Counted from the first letter of the stretch, positions 43,211-52,142 are shown. The stretch is DNA of 64,000 bases from Consotaella salsifontis (GCF_900167365.1 NZ_FUXL01000002.1:186001-250000); one strand, 5' to 3'. Made by a program: numbers and translations. Notes: generated by a model from the letters alone, not told the origin.

Positions 43211-44128
43211 ATGGGCGTCTGGATCGATACGGATATGGGGTTCGACGACATCGCGGCCATCCTCGTCGTGGAAGCGGGCGGCGAGGCCATCGACGGCGTC
43301 TCCCTGGTCTTCGGCAACAGCGAGCTGACGCAAGTCTGCGCCAACGCGGCGGGCGCGCAGGCGCTTTTCGGCTGGCGCTTTCCGATCCATGCCGGACGCG
43401 AGAGCGCCGTCCTCGGCGCGGTGGAGACGGCGGCGCGCATTCTGGGACAAACCGGCATCCCGACGGCGGAACGCACTCTGCCCGTGGTCGCCACGGAGTT
43501 TACCGATGATGCCTTCGAGGCCCTCTGCCGCTGGCTGTCGAGCGAGGGCGAACATCGCATCCTCGCGCTCGGGCCGCTGACCAACATCGCCGCCCTCGCT
43601 TTGGCGCGGCCCGACCTTGCCGCGCGCATCACCCACCTCACCTGGATGGGCGGCGGGCTGACCAGGGGCAACCACACCGCCTCGGCCGAGTTCAACGCCC
43701 TCGCCGACCCGGAGGCGCTGGCCATCGTACTTGCGGCCGCCATCCCCTTCACCATGGTCGATCTCGATTTCTGCCGGAAGGTGCTGGCCTATCCTGACGA
43801 CGTTGCCGCCATCCGCGCGGGCGGCGGAGCGGCGGCCGAAACGCTTGCCGATCTCCTCGCCGGCTTCATCGATATCGCCACCTCTCGCGGGCGGGCGGGC
43901 ATGTCGCTCTATGACGCCGTCGCCGCCTTCGCCTTCACGCGCCCCGACGAGGTGGAGTTCCGCGAGGCGCGGATCGAGGTCGAGCTCGCCGGCGCTCTGA
44001 CGCGCGGGCGCACCGTGGTCGATGCTCGGCCGGGCGCCCGTTTCAACGCTCGCTTTGCCGCCGGGCTCGACGCCGACGCGGCGCGATCGGCCATTCTCGG
44101 CGCGCTTCATCAGGTGGCGGCGCGATGA
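43211..44128 (+). CDS. Nucleoside hydrolase (IunH family)
   Basis: This 305-residue protein hydrolyses nucleosides to ribose and base. The Asp-rich calcium-site motif reads DTDMGFDD at residues 6-13, followed by AAGAQALFGWRFPIHAG, ILALGPLTNIAALALARPDL (the conserved PLTNIA) and WMGGGLTRGNHTASAEFNALADPEAL, and it ends with SLYDAVAAFAF carrying the C-terminal Asp ligand. Shine-Dalgarno AAGGAG. Its stop overlaps the adenine deaminase start by 4 bases, placing it in a purine salvage operon. Confidence 0.93.
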   Translation: MGVWIDTDMGFDDIAAILVVEAGGEAIDGVSLVFGNSELTQVCANAAGAQALFGWRFPIHAGRESAVLGAVETAARILGQTGIPTAERTLPVVATEFTDDAFEALCRWLSSEGEHRILALGPLTNIAALALARPDLAARITHLTWMGGGLTRGNHTASAEFNALADPEALAIVLAAAIPFTMVDLDFCRKVLAYPDDVAAIRAGGGAAAETLADLLAGFIDIATSRGRAGMSLYDAVAAFAFTRPDEVEFREARIEVELAGALTRGRTVVDARPGARFNARFAAGLDADAARSAILGALHQVAAR

Positions 44129-45912
44129 GTGGGGCGATGCGCGAGCCGCTTGACCTTGCCGATCCAGCCCTTCGCCGGCGCGCCGTCGCGGCGGCGCGAG
44201 GGGATGCGCCGTTCGACCTACTGATTGCCGGCGGCACCGTCTTTCATGGCGCGACGGCGGAGTTTCTGCCGGCCGATATCGGCCTCGTCGGCCCGCTCAT
44301 CGCCAGCCTTCACGCGCCCGGCGCGCGCAGCGACGCCGCCGAGACCATCGATGCCAGCGGCGCCTTCGTCGCGCCGGGGCTGATCGACACGCACATGCAT
44401 GTCGAAAGCTCGATGGTGACGCCCGCCCACTATGCCCGCGCCGTGCTGCCGCGCGGCGTCACCACCACAATCTGGGACCCGCACGAGTTCGGCAACGTCG
44501 CCGGCGTTGCCGGCGTGCGATGGAGTGTCGAGGCGGTGCGCGGCCTGCCGCTGCGGATCGTTCCGCTCGCGCCCTCCTGCGTGCCGTCCGCGCCGGGGCT
44601 GGAGCTGGCGGGGGCGGATTTCGGGCCGGAGACCATCGCCGAGCTTCTCTCCTGGCCGGAAATCGGCGGCCTTGCCGAGATGATGGCGATGCGCGAGGTG
44701 ATTTCGGGCGATCCTCGCATGGGCGCCATCGTCGAGGCGGCGCTGGCCTCGGGCAAGCTGGTCTGCGGCCATGCGCGCAGCCTTGCCGGCGCCGAGCTTC
44801 AGGCCTTCATGGCGGCCGGCATCTCCTCCGACCACGAGCTCGTCTCGGGCGACGACCTTCTCGCCAAGCTGCGCGCCGGCATCGCCATCGAGCTGCGCGG
44901 CTCCCACGATCATCTGTTGCCGGATTTCGTCGCCGCGCTCGACCGTCTCGGCCATCTGCCGCAGAGCGTGACGCTGTGCACCGACGACGTCTTTCCCGAC
45001 GATCTCGCCTCCGCCGGCGGGCTCGACGACGTGGTGCGGCGGCTCGTGCGCTACGGCATGAAGCCGGAATGGGCGCTCCAGGCGGCGAGCCTCAACGGCG
45101 CAAGGCGCCTCGGCCGGCCCGATCTCGGCCTCGTCGCCGCCGGCTGCCGAGCCGATCTCGTCCTCTTCGAGGATCTTTCGGGCTTTGCCGCGCGGGAGGT
45201 GATCGTCGGCGGGCGCCACGCCGCCTCGAAGGGCCGGCTTCTCCTCGACATCGCCGAGACGGACCCGGCGCCGCTTCTCGGCACGATGAAGCTCGGCGCG
45301 CTCGAACCGGACGATTTTCGCGTCGCCGCCACGGGGAACCGGGCGCGGGTCGCGCTCATCGACCAGCCGCGCTTCACCCGCTGGAGCGAGGCGGAGGCCG
45401 AGGTGCGCGGCGGCTTCGTCGTGCCGCCGGAGGGAACCACGCTGATCGCCGTCGCCCATCGCCACGGCCGCGCCGACAGCGCCCCGCGCGTCGGCTTCCT
45501 CCATGGCTGGGGCGAATGGCGCGGCGCCTTCGCCACCACGGTTTCCCACGACAGCCACAACCTCACCGTCTTCGGCGGCAACGAGGCGGACATGGCGGCG
45601 GCAGCCAACGCGGTGATCGCGGCGGGCGGCGGCATGGCCGTCGCCTCGGGCGGAGAGGTGCGCGCGCTCCTGCCGTTGCCCATCGCCGGGCTCGTCTCGG
45701 CCGAGGGGATCGCCGAGGTCGGCGCCGCCTTCGCCGCGCTCAGGGCGGAGATGGACCGCATCGCGCCATGGCGCCCGCCCTATCTCGTCTTCAAGGCCTG
45801 CTTCGGCGCGACGCTCGCCTGCAACGCCGGCCCGCACCAGACGGACCGGGGCATCGCCGACGGGGCGACGGGCCGGCTCCTCGCCTCGCCCGTCCTCGAA
45901 ACGCTACCTTGA
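44125..45912 (+). CDS. ade: Adenine deaminase
   Basis: This 595-residue amidohydrolase-superfamily enzyme converts adenine to hypoxanthine and ammonia. Metal-ligand motif HMHVESSM (about residues 90-97), VTTTIWDPHEFGNVAG, CGHARSLAGAELQAFMAAGISSDHE, TLCTDDVFPDDL and MKPEWALQAASLNGARRLGRPDLG follow the Ade pattern. A C-terminal domain (about 400-580) with VSHDSHNLTVFGGNEADMA is also typical. The first 20 residues match weakly and Met5 is an alternative start. Coupled by ATGA to the nucleoside hydrolase, it acts on bases that enzyme releases. Confidence 0.95.
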   Translation: MSGAMREPLDLADPALRRRAVAAARGDAPFDLLIAGGTVFHGATAEFLPADIGLVGPLIASLHAPGARSDAAETIDASGAFVAPGLIDTHMHVESSMVTPAHYARAVLPRGVTTTIWDPHEFGNVAGVAGVRWSVEAVRGLPLRIVPLAPSCVPSAPGLELAGADFGPETIAELLSWPEIGGLAEMMAMREVISGDPRMGAIVEAALASGKLVCGHARSLAGAELQAFMAAGISSDHELVSGDDLLAKLRAGIAIELRGSHDHLLPDFVAALDRLGHLPQSVTLCTDDVFPDDLASAGGLDDVVRRLVRYGMKPEWALQAASLNGARRLGRPDLGLVAAGCRADLVLFEDLSGFAAREVIVGGRHAASKGRLLLDIAETDPAPLLGTMKLGALEPDDFRVAATGNRARVALIDQPRFTRWSEAEAEVRGGFVVPPEGTTLIAVAHRHGRADSAPRVGFLHGWGEWRGAFATTVSHDSHNLTVFGGNEADMAAAANAVIAAGGGMAVASGGEVRALLPLPIAGLVSAEGIAEVGAAFAALRAEMDRIAPWRPPYLVFKACFGATLACNAGPHQTDRGIADGATGRLLASPVLETLP

Positions 45913-45923
45913 CGCGCGCGCCC

Positions 45924-45998
45924 AGAGCAATTCCAGCAAAACCGTGAAGCGGCTTTGCGTCTGGAATTGCTCATAGATCAAAGGCGTAGAGCGATGCG
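45924..45998. repeat. Rhizobial-type palindromic intergenic element
   Basis: Twelve-base perfect arms (45925-45936 and 45961-45972) enclose a second, imperfect inner stem (CAAAACCG/CGGCTTTG), and a trailing TAGAGCGATGCGG follows. Both sequence and layout recall the family of short mosaic repeats scattered between genes of Rhizobium, Mesorhizobium and Brucella relatives. One copy is seen in the window. It sits between ade and the phosphoribosyltransferase gene. Confidence 0.7.
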
Positions 45999-46062
45999 GC
46001 GTTGCGGCAGGTTGCATGCTCCCGCCATCCGTGAAAACCATCGCTGTCGCTGAAAGCCGAGG

Positions 46063-46755
46063 ATGCCGCCGCCGATGCAGCCCCACGAGTTCTGGCAGGA
46101 GTTCGAGCCCGAGGGCGAAGCGCCCGAGGCGCTGAGCTTTGCCGATGTCTATCCCGCCCGGCTTCCCGACGGCCGCGTTCTTAGGCTTCCGATCCGCCCG
46201 CGTGCCGAGGGCGGCACCGGCCTTGCCTCGCTCATCATCAGCCAGGCGAGCTTTCATGTGCAGGAGAGTCTGGCCAAGGCGTTGGCCGAGCGCGCGGCGG
46301 AATTTTCGCCCGAGGTGGTGGTCGGCCTGCCGACCCTCGGCCTGACGCTGGCGAGCGCCGTCGCGCGCCGGCTGCGCCACGAGCGCTACGTGCCGCTCGG
46401 AACGTCGAAAAAGTTCTGGTACGACGAAGCCCTGTCGGTGCCGCTCTCCTCCGTCACCTCGCCGGACCATGAGAAGCGGCTCTATCTCGACCCGCGCATG
46501 CTGCCGCTGATCGCGGGCAAGCGCGTGCTCCTCGTCGACGACGTCATTTCATCGGGAAGCTCGGCCGCCGCCGGCATCACCCTCCTCGCCGCCTGCGGCG
46601 TCACCCCCATCGCCCTCGGCGCCGCCATGCTCCAGTCCGACCGCTGGCGCGAAACCCTTTCCGCCCTTGATCCCTCCTGGCCGGAAAAGACTGTCGCCGT
46701 CTTCTCGACGCCGTTGCTGAAGCGGTGTGGGGAAAGAGGGTGCTGGATGGCGTGA
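46063..46755 (+). CDS. Phosphoribosyltransferase
   Basis: This 230-residue PRTase-fold protein has the PRPP-binding signature VLLVDDVISSGSSAAAGITLL (about 155-175) preceded by VVVGLPTLGLTLASAVARRLRHERYVPLGTSKKFWY. This resembles adenine/xanthine-type PRTases that salvage free bases to nucleotides with PRPP. The position after nucleoside hydrolase and adenine deaminase fits purine salvage. The 150-base gap containing a repeat element suggests separate transcription. Exact base specificity cannot be told. Confidence 0.85.
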   Translation: MPPPMQPHEFWQEFEPEGEAPEALSFADVYPARLPDGRVLRLPIRPRAEGGTGLASLIISQASFHVQESLAKALAERAAEFSPEVVVGLPTLGLTLASAVARRLRHERYVPLGTSKKFWYDEALSVPLSSVTSPDHEKRLYLDPRMLPLIAGKRVLLVDDVISSGSSAAAGITLLAACGVTPIALGAAMLQSDRWRETLSALDPSWPEKTVAVFSTPLLKRCGERGCWMA

Positions 46756-46811
46756 GGGGGGAAGAAGGAAGTGTTTGCCGGAGGGGCTTAGCGGAGACAA
46801 TTGCAAGCCAA

Positions 46812-46841
46812 TTGGTAGCCAACATCTCTGCTGGCTACCAA
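46812..46841. repeat. Perfect hairpin at left edge of AIPR islet
   Basis: Ten-base perfect arms TTGGTAGCCA (46812-46821) and TGGCTACCAA (46832-46841) enclose a 10-base loop, about 57 bases after the phosphoribosyltransferase gene. There is no T-run, so it is not an obvious terminator. It could be a recombination or insertion scar, or an mRNA 3' structure. Confidence 0.5.
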
Positions 46842-46958
46842 CTTAGCCCGGTAAGTTGCGTTCGTCTATCGAGTGAAAGCAATATCCGACAGGGTCACAC
46901 CCGTTAAGCCGAACCAAGAAATCCCCTTGCCGGCCGCTCCTTCCACCACGTCTTTTAG

Positions 46959-48128
46959 CTATGCACGACTAGAACTAGATTTTGCCAGCCGGGCAAAGAT
47001 GGAGGTAATCTGATGAAGCGTAGAATAGCATGCCTTACTTTTTCCCATGGTTTGCGGATTACTCCCAGCAATTTCCATATATGCTTGCTTGGCAGCTTCA
47101 ATTAGCTCGGAATCGGCAAGTGCATCTGGCTTTCGCATTACCCACTGGCCCTTGTGCTTACTAACGAAAGCAGCGTGAGCAGCAAGTATCGGAAAAATAA
47201 CGCCGTCAGGCACTTCCACGATTACACCATCCTCTCGAGTTATCGAGCGGATACGAGTACCCTTAAATCCTTGATGACATTTCCAACGCTCATAAAGCCC
47301 CCACGCCGTCGGAGCTAGACCGAGAAACGCTTCGTAAACATCAAAAGGACCGTTATCCACAACGCCTTGAAACAGCTTAAGACATCTAGTCTTCTGAGAA
47401 TAAGTAAATACTTTATTTGTACTATCAAGCCGCTCAAGCTTTCCAAGTATCTCCTCCGGAAGGATCGCAAAAATAACCTGGATTAATTTTTCCGTATCAA
47501 CATATTCACCGTCAGCCGTGAGATCAGTCTCTGATTTTCTTAGCTTTGCATCAGGATATTGCTCCTGGAGCGCAGACTCCAACTCGTCCAACTGCCCCCG
47601 GCGACCTGCGATGGATATTGCTCGAACATCGTTCTGAAAATTGCGGGCGATTGAAATTTCTGCAACTAAATCACGATCAGCAGTGATGATCAGCTCGAAT
47701 TTCACGCTGGGATCGACACCGGCTTCATCTTTGATATGGTCATTAAAGAAGCGCTTTAGCTCGCCCTGAGTTTGCGATCCGTTTATAATGCTCGGACGAT
47801 CAAGGCGAACAACTTTCTTAGCGTCATCTACTGATGCGCCACGCGCAACTATAACCAAACCTCCGTTCAATATATTGAACTGATCTGGATGATCACGAAG
47901 TGTTTTTCTAATAGCCTGATGAACCAGAGTAGGGGTATGCTTCTGCTTCCCCTTAGCCTCAACCAGATATTCCCGGACGTTATCGTCGTCCTCAAGCTCT
48001 AGGAGGCTAGATGCCGGCGCCTGCCCGGCATATACTTTACGCCCATCAGCCTCATCTTCAGGAGCACTGATATTGCGCAGAACGCGATATTCGAGAGCAT
48101 AGCTCTCCTGTTTGGCATTAGACGCCAT
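46959..48128 (-). CDS. AIPR family protein (putative phage defence)
   Basis: This 389-residue soluble protein has the core of the AIPR (abortive-infection phage-resistance) family: FNILNGGLVIVARGAS followed about 20 residues later by RPSIINGSQTQGELKRFFND (about residues 85-125), then LIITADRDLVAEISIARNFQNDVRAIS. Family members occur in restriction-modification and abortive-infection loci, but mechanism is not established. Base composition is much more AT-rich than the neighbours (24 G/C of 60 in 47461-47520 against 46 of 60 in 45421-45480) and codon use differs, so recent transfer is likely. The start at 48128 has AAGGAAG; a TTG at 48143 is less likely. It stands alone, with no methylase, toxin or integrase beside it. 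Confidence 0.8.
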   Translation of the reverse strand: MASNAKQESYALEYRVLRNISAPEDEADGRKVYAGQAPASSLLELEDDDNVREYLVEAKGKQKHTPTLVHQAIRKTLRDHPDQFNILNGGLVIVARGASVDDAKKVVRLDRPSIINGSQTQGELKRFFNDHIKDEAGVDPSVKFELIITADRDLVAEISIARNFQNDVRAISIAGRRGQLDELESALQEQYPDAKLRKSETDLTADGEYVDTEKLIQVIFAILPEEILGKLERLDSTNKVFTYSQKTRCLKLFQGVVDNGPFDVYEAFLGLAPTAWGLYERWKCHQGFKGTRIRSITREDGVIVEVPDGVIFPILAAHAAFVSKHKGQWVMRKPDALADSELIEAAKQAYMEIAGSNPQTMGKSKACYSTLHQITSIFARLAKSSSSRA

Positions 48129-48348
48129 TTTACTTCCTTTCAACCAACGATCGCCCCGCTATTGGCGCACCCACCTGGATGACCAAGGCGAATCGTTACT
48201 TACTTACGATGCGCCGATCTGGCAGAACATTCAAGATCGTCGCGCCCATAGAGGCGTTTTTAGACTGCAACCAGACAGCTAGGAGGTTGGGAGGCTCGAC
48301 GAACTAGGAGGCTATCCGATCTTCCGCTCCATCAACGATCTCGCTTTC

Positions 48349-49401
48349 CTACCCCTCCAGCACGCAGCATTGCTCAAGGCTGGGGGTGAGGACGACGGTT
48401 TCGCCGGGTTCGAAGGGTTGGGAGAGCGGGCCGTTGGCGATGAGTTCGCCGGCGCTGGTTTCGCAGCGATACTGATAGGCGCGGCCGAGATAGGTGCGCA
48501 GGCCGAGGCGCGCGGCGATGCCCTCCCCTTGCCTCGCCACCGTCAACCCCTCGGGGCGTGCGGCGAGGACGAAGGCGTCGGGGATGGGGCCGAGCGCCTG
48601 CTGCGACAAATGCAGCCGGCCGCCGCCCTCCGCCTCGGCGAGGACCGTCTCGCCCATGCGCTCGGCAACGCGCATCCTCACCAGATTCTCGAAGCCGACG
48701 AAGCGGGCGACGAAGGGGTTCGCGGGGCGGCTGTAGAGCACCTCCGGCGCGTCGAGCTGCATGATCCGCCCGGCGTTCATGATGGCGACGCGATCGGAGA
48801 TCGAGAACGCCTCCTCCTGGTCGTGGGTGACGTAGAGGGCGGTGGTGTTGTTGGCCTGTTGCAGGCGGCGGATCTCGACGCGCATGTCGACGCGCAGCTT
48901 GGCGTCGAGGTTCGACAGCGGCTCGTCGAACATCAGGAGCGGCGGATCGATGACCAGCGCGCGGGCGAGCGCGACGCGCTGCTTCTGCCCGCCCGAGAGC
49001 GCGGCGGGGTGGCGGTCGGCGAATTCGGCAAGGCCCACCCGCTCCAGCATGGCGAGGGCGCGCTCGCGCCGCGCGGCCGGCTCGACGCGGCGCTGCTTCA
49101 GGCCGAAGGCGACGTTCTCCTCCACCGTCAGATGCGGAAACAGCGCATAGTTCTGGAAGACGATGCCGATGTTGCGGGCATGGGCCGGCTTTCGCGTCAG
49201 GTCCTCGCCGCCGAGGCGGATGGTGCCGCCGGAGGGCGAGAGGAAGCCGGCGACGAGGCGCAGCGTCGTCGTCTTGCCGCAGCCGCTGGCCCCGAGCAGC
49301 GAGACGAGCTCGCCCGCCTTCACGGAGAGCGACAGCTCCTCCAGCACCTTCGTGGTGCCGTAATGGGCGCTGACGGACGAGAGGTCGAGGGTCACGGACA
49401 T
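48349..49401 (-). CDS. ABC transporter ATPase (PotA-like)
   Basis: This 350-residue ATPase has Walker A GASGCGKTT (about 37-45), VFQNYALFPHLTVEENVAFGL, LSGGQKQRVALARALVIDPPLLMFDEPLSNLDAKLRVD, YVTHDQEEAFSISDRVAIM and a C-terminal TOBE domain (FVLAARPEGLTVARQ). Polyamine/iron/thiamine-type importers use such subunits. Its position in a purine-salvage neighbourhood suggests a nucleoside, base or similar cargo (inference). It is last in a four-gene operon. Confidence 0.92.
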   Translation of the reverse strand: MSVTLDLSSVSAHYGTTKVLEELSLSVKAGELVSLLGASGCGKTTTLRLVAGFLSPSGGTIRLGGEDLTRKPAHARNIGIVFQNYALFPHLTVEENVAFGLKQRRVEPAARRERALAMLERVGLAEFADRHPAALSGGQKQRVALARALVIDPPLLMFDEPLSNLDAKLRVDMRVEIRRLQQANNTTALYVTHDQEEAFSISDRVAIMNAGRIMQLDAPEVLYSRPANPFVARFVGFENLVRMRVAERMGETVLAEAEGGGRLHLSQQALGPIPDAFVLAARPEGLTVARQGEGIAARLGLRTYLGRAYQYRCETSAGELIANGPLSQPFEPGETVVLTPSLEQCCVLEG

Positions 49402-49421
49402 AAGCTACTTCGCCAGCTGGG

Positions 49422-50210
49422 CTACTTGGTCAGGAAGGAGAGGCCGAGCGTCGCCTCGACCACCGCCATCACCGCCACAGTCACCGCCATCAAGAGCACG
49501 GAAACCGCCGCGATCGTCGGATCGAAGAACTGCTCCATGTGGGCGAGAAGCTGGATCGGCAGGGTCGAGATGCCGGGGCCGGTGAGGAAGAGCGAGACCG
49601 AGACGTCGTTGAGCGAGGTGATGAAGGCCAGGATGAAGGCCGCGATCGCCCCGGCGCGGATGTTCGGCAGGACCACGGTGAAGAACGTCTTCAACGGCGG
49701 GGAGCCAAGGCTGACGGCCGCCTCCTCGACGGAAAAGTCGAAGGCGGCGAGGCTCGCGCTCACCACGCGCACGCAATAGGGCAGCACCAGCAGGGCGTGG
49801 CCGATGAGGAGGCTCGCGAAGATCGGCAGGCCCGCCGCGGCCGTCGCCGACTTCATCAGCGAGAAGCCGAAGACGATCTCCGGGATCAGCACCGGCAAGA
49901 CGAACACCGTCGACAGCCATGTGGGCAGCGTCACGCGGTGGCGATGCAGCGCATAGGCCGCCGGAATGCCGACGAGGAGCGACAGCGAGGTGCCAAGAAA
50001 GGCGAGCAGAAAGCTCGTCGTCATGGTCTCGCGGAAGGCGCTGATCTCGAAGATGTTGGAGAACCAGTGAAGCGTCAGCCCCTGGGGCGGGAAGGTGAGG
50101 AAGCTGGTGTCGGAGAGCGCGGCGCCGACGATGATGACCAGCGGCCCCACCAGAAAGAAGAAGACGAGCGCGGCGAAGGCCACGAGAAGCGGGTGGATGC
50201 GCGTTGCCAT
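49422..50210 (-). CDS. ABC transporter permease (PotC-like)
   Basis: This 262-residue permease has six membrane segments: LLVAFAALVFFFLVGPLVIIVGAAL first, then a YALHRHRV-containing loop, and the coupling loop SVEEAAVSLGSPPLKTFFTVVLPNIRAGA. The sequence ASLLIGHALLVLPYCVRVVSASLAAFD is typical of PotC. The start at 50210 lies two bases after the partner permease stop. It is the second membrane subunit of the PotABCD-like system. Confidence 0.92.
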   Translation of the reverse strand: MATRIHPLLVAFAALVFFFLVGPLVIIVGAALSDTSFLTFPPQGLTLHWFSNIFEISAFRETMTTSFLLAFLGTSLSLLVGIPAAYALHRHRVTLPTWLSTVFVLPVLIPEIVFGFSLMKSATAAAGLPIFASLLIGHALLVLPYCVRVVSASLAAFDFSVEEAAVSLGSPPLKTFFTVVLPNIRAGAIAAFILAFITSLNDVSVSLFLTGPGISTLPIQLLAHMEQFFDPTIAAVSVLLMAVTVAVMAVVEATLGLSFLTK

Positions 50211-50212
50211 TT

Positions 50213-51040
50213 TCAGACCGCCGCCGGGTTGAGGCGCCGGGCGATCCGGCTCATGAGAAGCACGATGGCGATGGTGACGACGGTCATGATCACCGCGACG
50301 GTCGAGGCGCCGACCCAGTCGAACGTGACCATGGCGCGCTGGTAGAGGAAGGTGCCCATCATCATCTGCCGCTCGCCGCCGAGAAGCTGGGGCGTGGCGT
50401 AGGAGGTGAAGGAGCCAGTGAAGACCAGCACGGCGCCGACGATGATGCCCGGCATGGCGAGCGGAAACACCACCTGCCGGAAGGTTGCGGCGGGCGAGGC
50501 GCCGAGCGAGGTGGACGCCTGGATGAGATCGTCGGGAATGCCTTCCAGCACGCCGACGGAGGTGAGGATCATCAGCGGCACGAAGAGGTAGACCATCGCG
50601 ACGATCACCGAGCCCTCGGTGTAAAGCATCGACAGCGGCTCGCTGACGAGCCCGAGATCGAGAAGCGCGGTGTTGAGGATGCCGTTCTTGCCGAGGATGA
50701 CGAGCCAGGCGAAGGAGCGCACGACGACGCCGGTCAAAAGCGGGAAGACCGCCGCGATGATCAGGATGCTCTTCGCTTTTCCGCGAACCCGCGAGACGAC
50801 ATAGGCGGTGATGAAGCCGACGAAGACGGAGATCGCCGTGGTGATCAGCGCCACCTCGGTCGTGCGGTAGAGAACGGTGCGGCGAAAGCCGCTGCCGAAG
50901 AAGGCGGCATAGGCGGCGAAAGCCCCCTTCGGCCCGCCGAAGGTGGTGGCGAACGTCGCCAGCACCGGCGCGACCAGGAAGATCGCGACGGCGATCGTGG
51001 CCGGCGCCGCCAGGGCCCATCCAAGCCAGCGGCGCGTCAC
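50213..51040 (-). CDS. ABC transporter permease (PotB-like)
   Basis: This protein of about 275 residues has six membrane segments: WALAAPATIAVAIFLVAPVLATFATTF first, then ISVFVGFITAYVVSRV, and coupling loop DDLIQASTSLGASPAATFRQVVFPLAMPGI. I place the start at a GTG (51040) because the frame upstream is low complexity and the hydrophobic domain begins 8 residues later. Its ribosome site (AGGGGG) lies inside an intercistronic hairpin arm, so translation may depend on local RNA folding. An ATG at 51220 would add 60 unlikely residues. Confidence 0.85.
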   Translation of the reverse strand: MTRRWLGWALAAPATIAVAIFLVAPVLATFATTFGGPKGAFAAYAAFFGSGFRRTVLYRTTEVALITTAISVFVGFITAYVVSRVRGKAKSILIIAAVFPLLTGVVVRSFAWLVILGKNGILNTALLDLGLVSEPLSMLYTEGSVIVAMVYLFVPLMILTSVGVLEGIPDDLIQASTSLGASPAATFRQVVFPLAMPGIIVGAVLVFTGSFTSYATPQLLGGERQMMMGTFLYQRAMVTFDWVGASTVAVIMTVVTIAIVLLMSRIARRLNPAAV

Positions 51041-51046
51041 GACCGG

Positions 51047-51067
51047 CCCCCTGTTCGCGCCAGGGGG
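51047..51067 (-). promoter_or_regulatory. Hairpin over the PotB-like ribosome site
   Basis: Seven-base perfect arms (51047-51053 and 51061-51067) with a 7-base loop lie 6 bases upstream of the GTG start. The arm nearest the gene carries the Shine-Dalgarno-like AGGGGG, so folding would occlude it. Confidence 0.5.
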
Positions 51068-51116
51068 AGCCACGCCATCCGGCCTGTCATCGATCGACCA
51101 TGCGCCACGACGGCGC

Positions 51117-52142
51117 TCACATTCCGAAGATTTCGTTCCAGCGGTCGATCCACGCATCCTTGGCGGCGTTGAGGGCCGCATAGTCGACGGTGGTGAGGCT
51201 TCCCACCATGTCGGCGCCATAGGTCCAGAGCTTCGCCTCGTCCGGCGTCAGCTTCACGTTGACGTTGACCGGCGCGTCGACGCCCTGTTCGGCCTCCTTC
51301 TGCTGCACCTCGTCGGAGAGCAGGAAGTTGATGAACTTCAGGGCAAGGTCGACATGCTCGGAGCCCTTGGGGATGTTCACCGTGTTGAGCGTGGCGATCG
51401 CGCCGTCCTCGAGGTCGGCCCAGGTCATGGTCGGCACCGCCTTCTGGAGCGAGGCGAGCGTGAAGTCCTGGGCGACGGCCACCGTCGCCTCGCCGGTCGA
51501 GATGAGGTTCACCATCTCCGAGCCGGTGTTGTAGTTCTTGACGACGTTGGGCTTCAGGCTCTCGATCGCGTCGAAGGCCGCGTCCTCGTCCTCATAGGCG
51601 TCGACATCGGCATGGTCGCCTGCCTTCAGCACCATCATCGGGCCGGCCGTGGTGGTGATGCCGGGCAGTGTTACGGCGCTCTTCAGATCGTCGCGCCAGA
51701 GATCGTCCCAGGTCGTCAGCGGCTTCACCTTGGCCGAGTCGTAGACGATGCCGACGCGGCCGATCGTATAGGCCGGGCCATATTCGCCTTGGGGCGCCTT
51801 GGCGATGTCGTAGACGTGCTCGACATTCGGCACCTTGGCGCGGTCGACCGGCAGGAACAGCCCCTGGTCGATGCCGATCTGCGAGAAGCTGTCGGTGAGG
51901 AAGATGACGTCGACGCCCGCGCCCTGGCGGATGGCCAGCTTGTTCAGCCGGTCGGCGTTGTTGCCCGTCTCGAACACGACATCGCAGCCGCACATCTTCT
52001 TGAAGGGCTCGATGATGTTGGCGTTCATCTTGTCGCCGTTGTAGCCCCACCAGGAAATGGTGAGCGTCTCGGCCGAGGCCGATGTCGCACCCGCCACGTC
52101 CGCCAGAGCCGCCACCGCAAGCGCCGTCCAAACACGTTTCAT
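51117..52142 (-). CDS. ABC transporter substrate-binding protein (PotD-like)
   Basis: This 341-residue periplasmic protein has a signal peptide (to about residue 25, ATSASAE). The mature N-terminus LTISWWGYNGDKMNANIIEPFKKMCGCDVVFETGNNADRLNKL and later GRVGIVYDSAKVKPLTTWDDLWRDDLKSAVTLPG are those of family 1 extracellular binding proteins (PotD/FbpA/ThiB group). PotD polyamine-binding residues cannot be verified by eye. It is the first gene of the operon, divergent from a nucleoside hydrolase gene, hinting at nucleoside-derived cargo. Confidence 0.9.
   Translation of the reverse strand: MKRVWTALAVAALADVAGATSASAETLTISWWGYNGDKMNANIIEPFKKMCGCDVVFETGNNADRLNKLAIRQGAGVDVIFLTDSFSQIGIDQGLFLPVDRAKVPNVEHVYDIAKAPQGEYGPAYTIGRVGIVYDSAKVKPLTTWDDLWRDDLKSAVTLPGITTTAGPMMVLKAGDHADVDAYEDEDAAFDAIESLKPNVVKNYNTGSEMVNLISTGEATVAVAQDFTLASLQKAVPTMTWADLEDGAIATLNTVNIPKGSEHVDLALKFINFLLSDEVQQKEAEQGVDAPVNVNVKLTPDEAKLWTYGADMVGSLTTVDYAALNAAKDAWIDRWNEIFGM

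Noticed and set aside
44218-45837. 539-residue minus-strand frame opposite adenine deaminase
   Set aside because: Shadow of ade, which has all its catalytic motifs on the plus strand.
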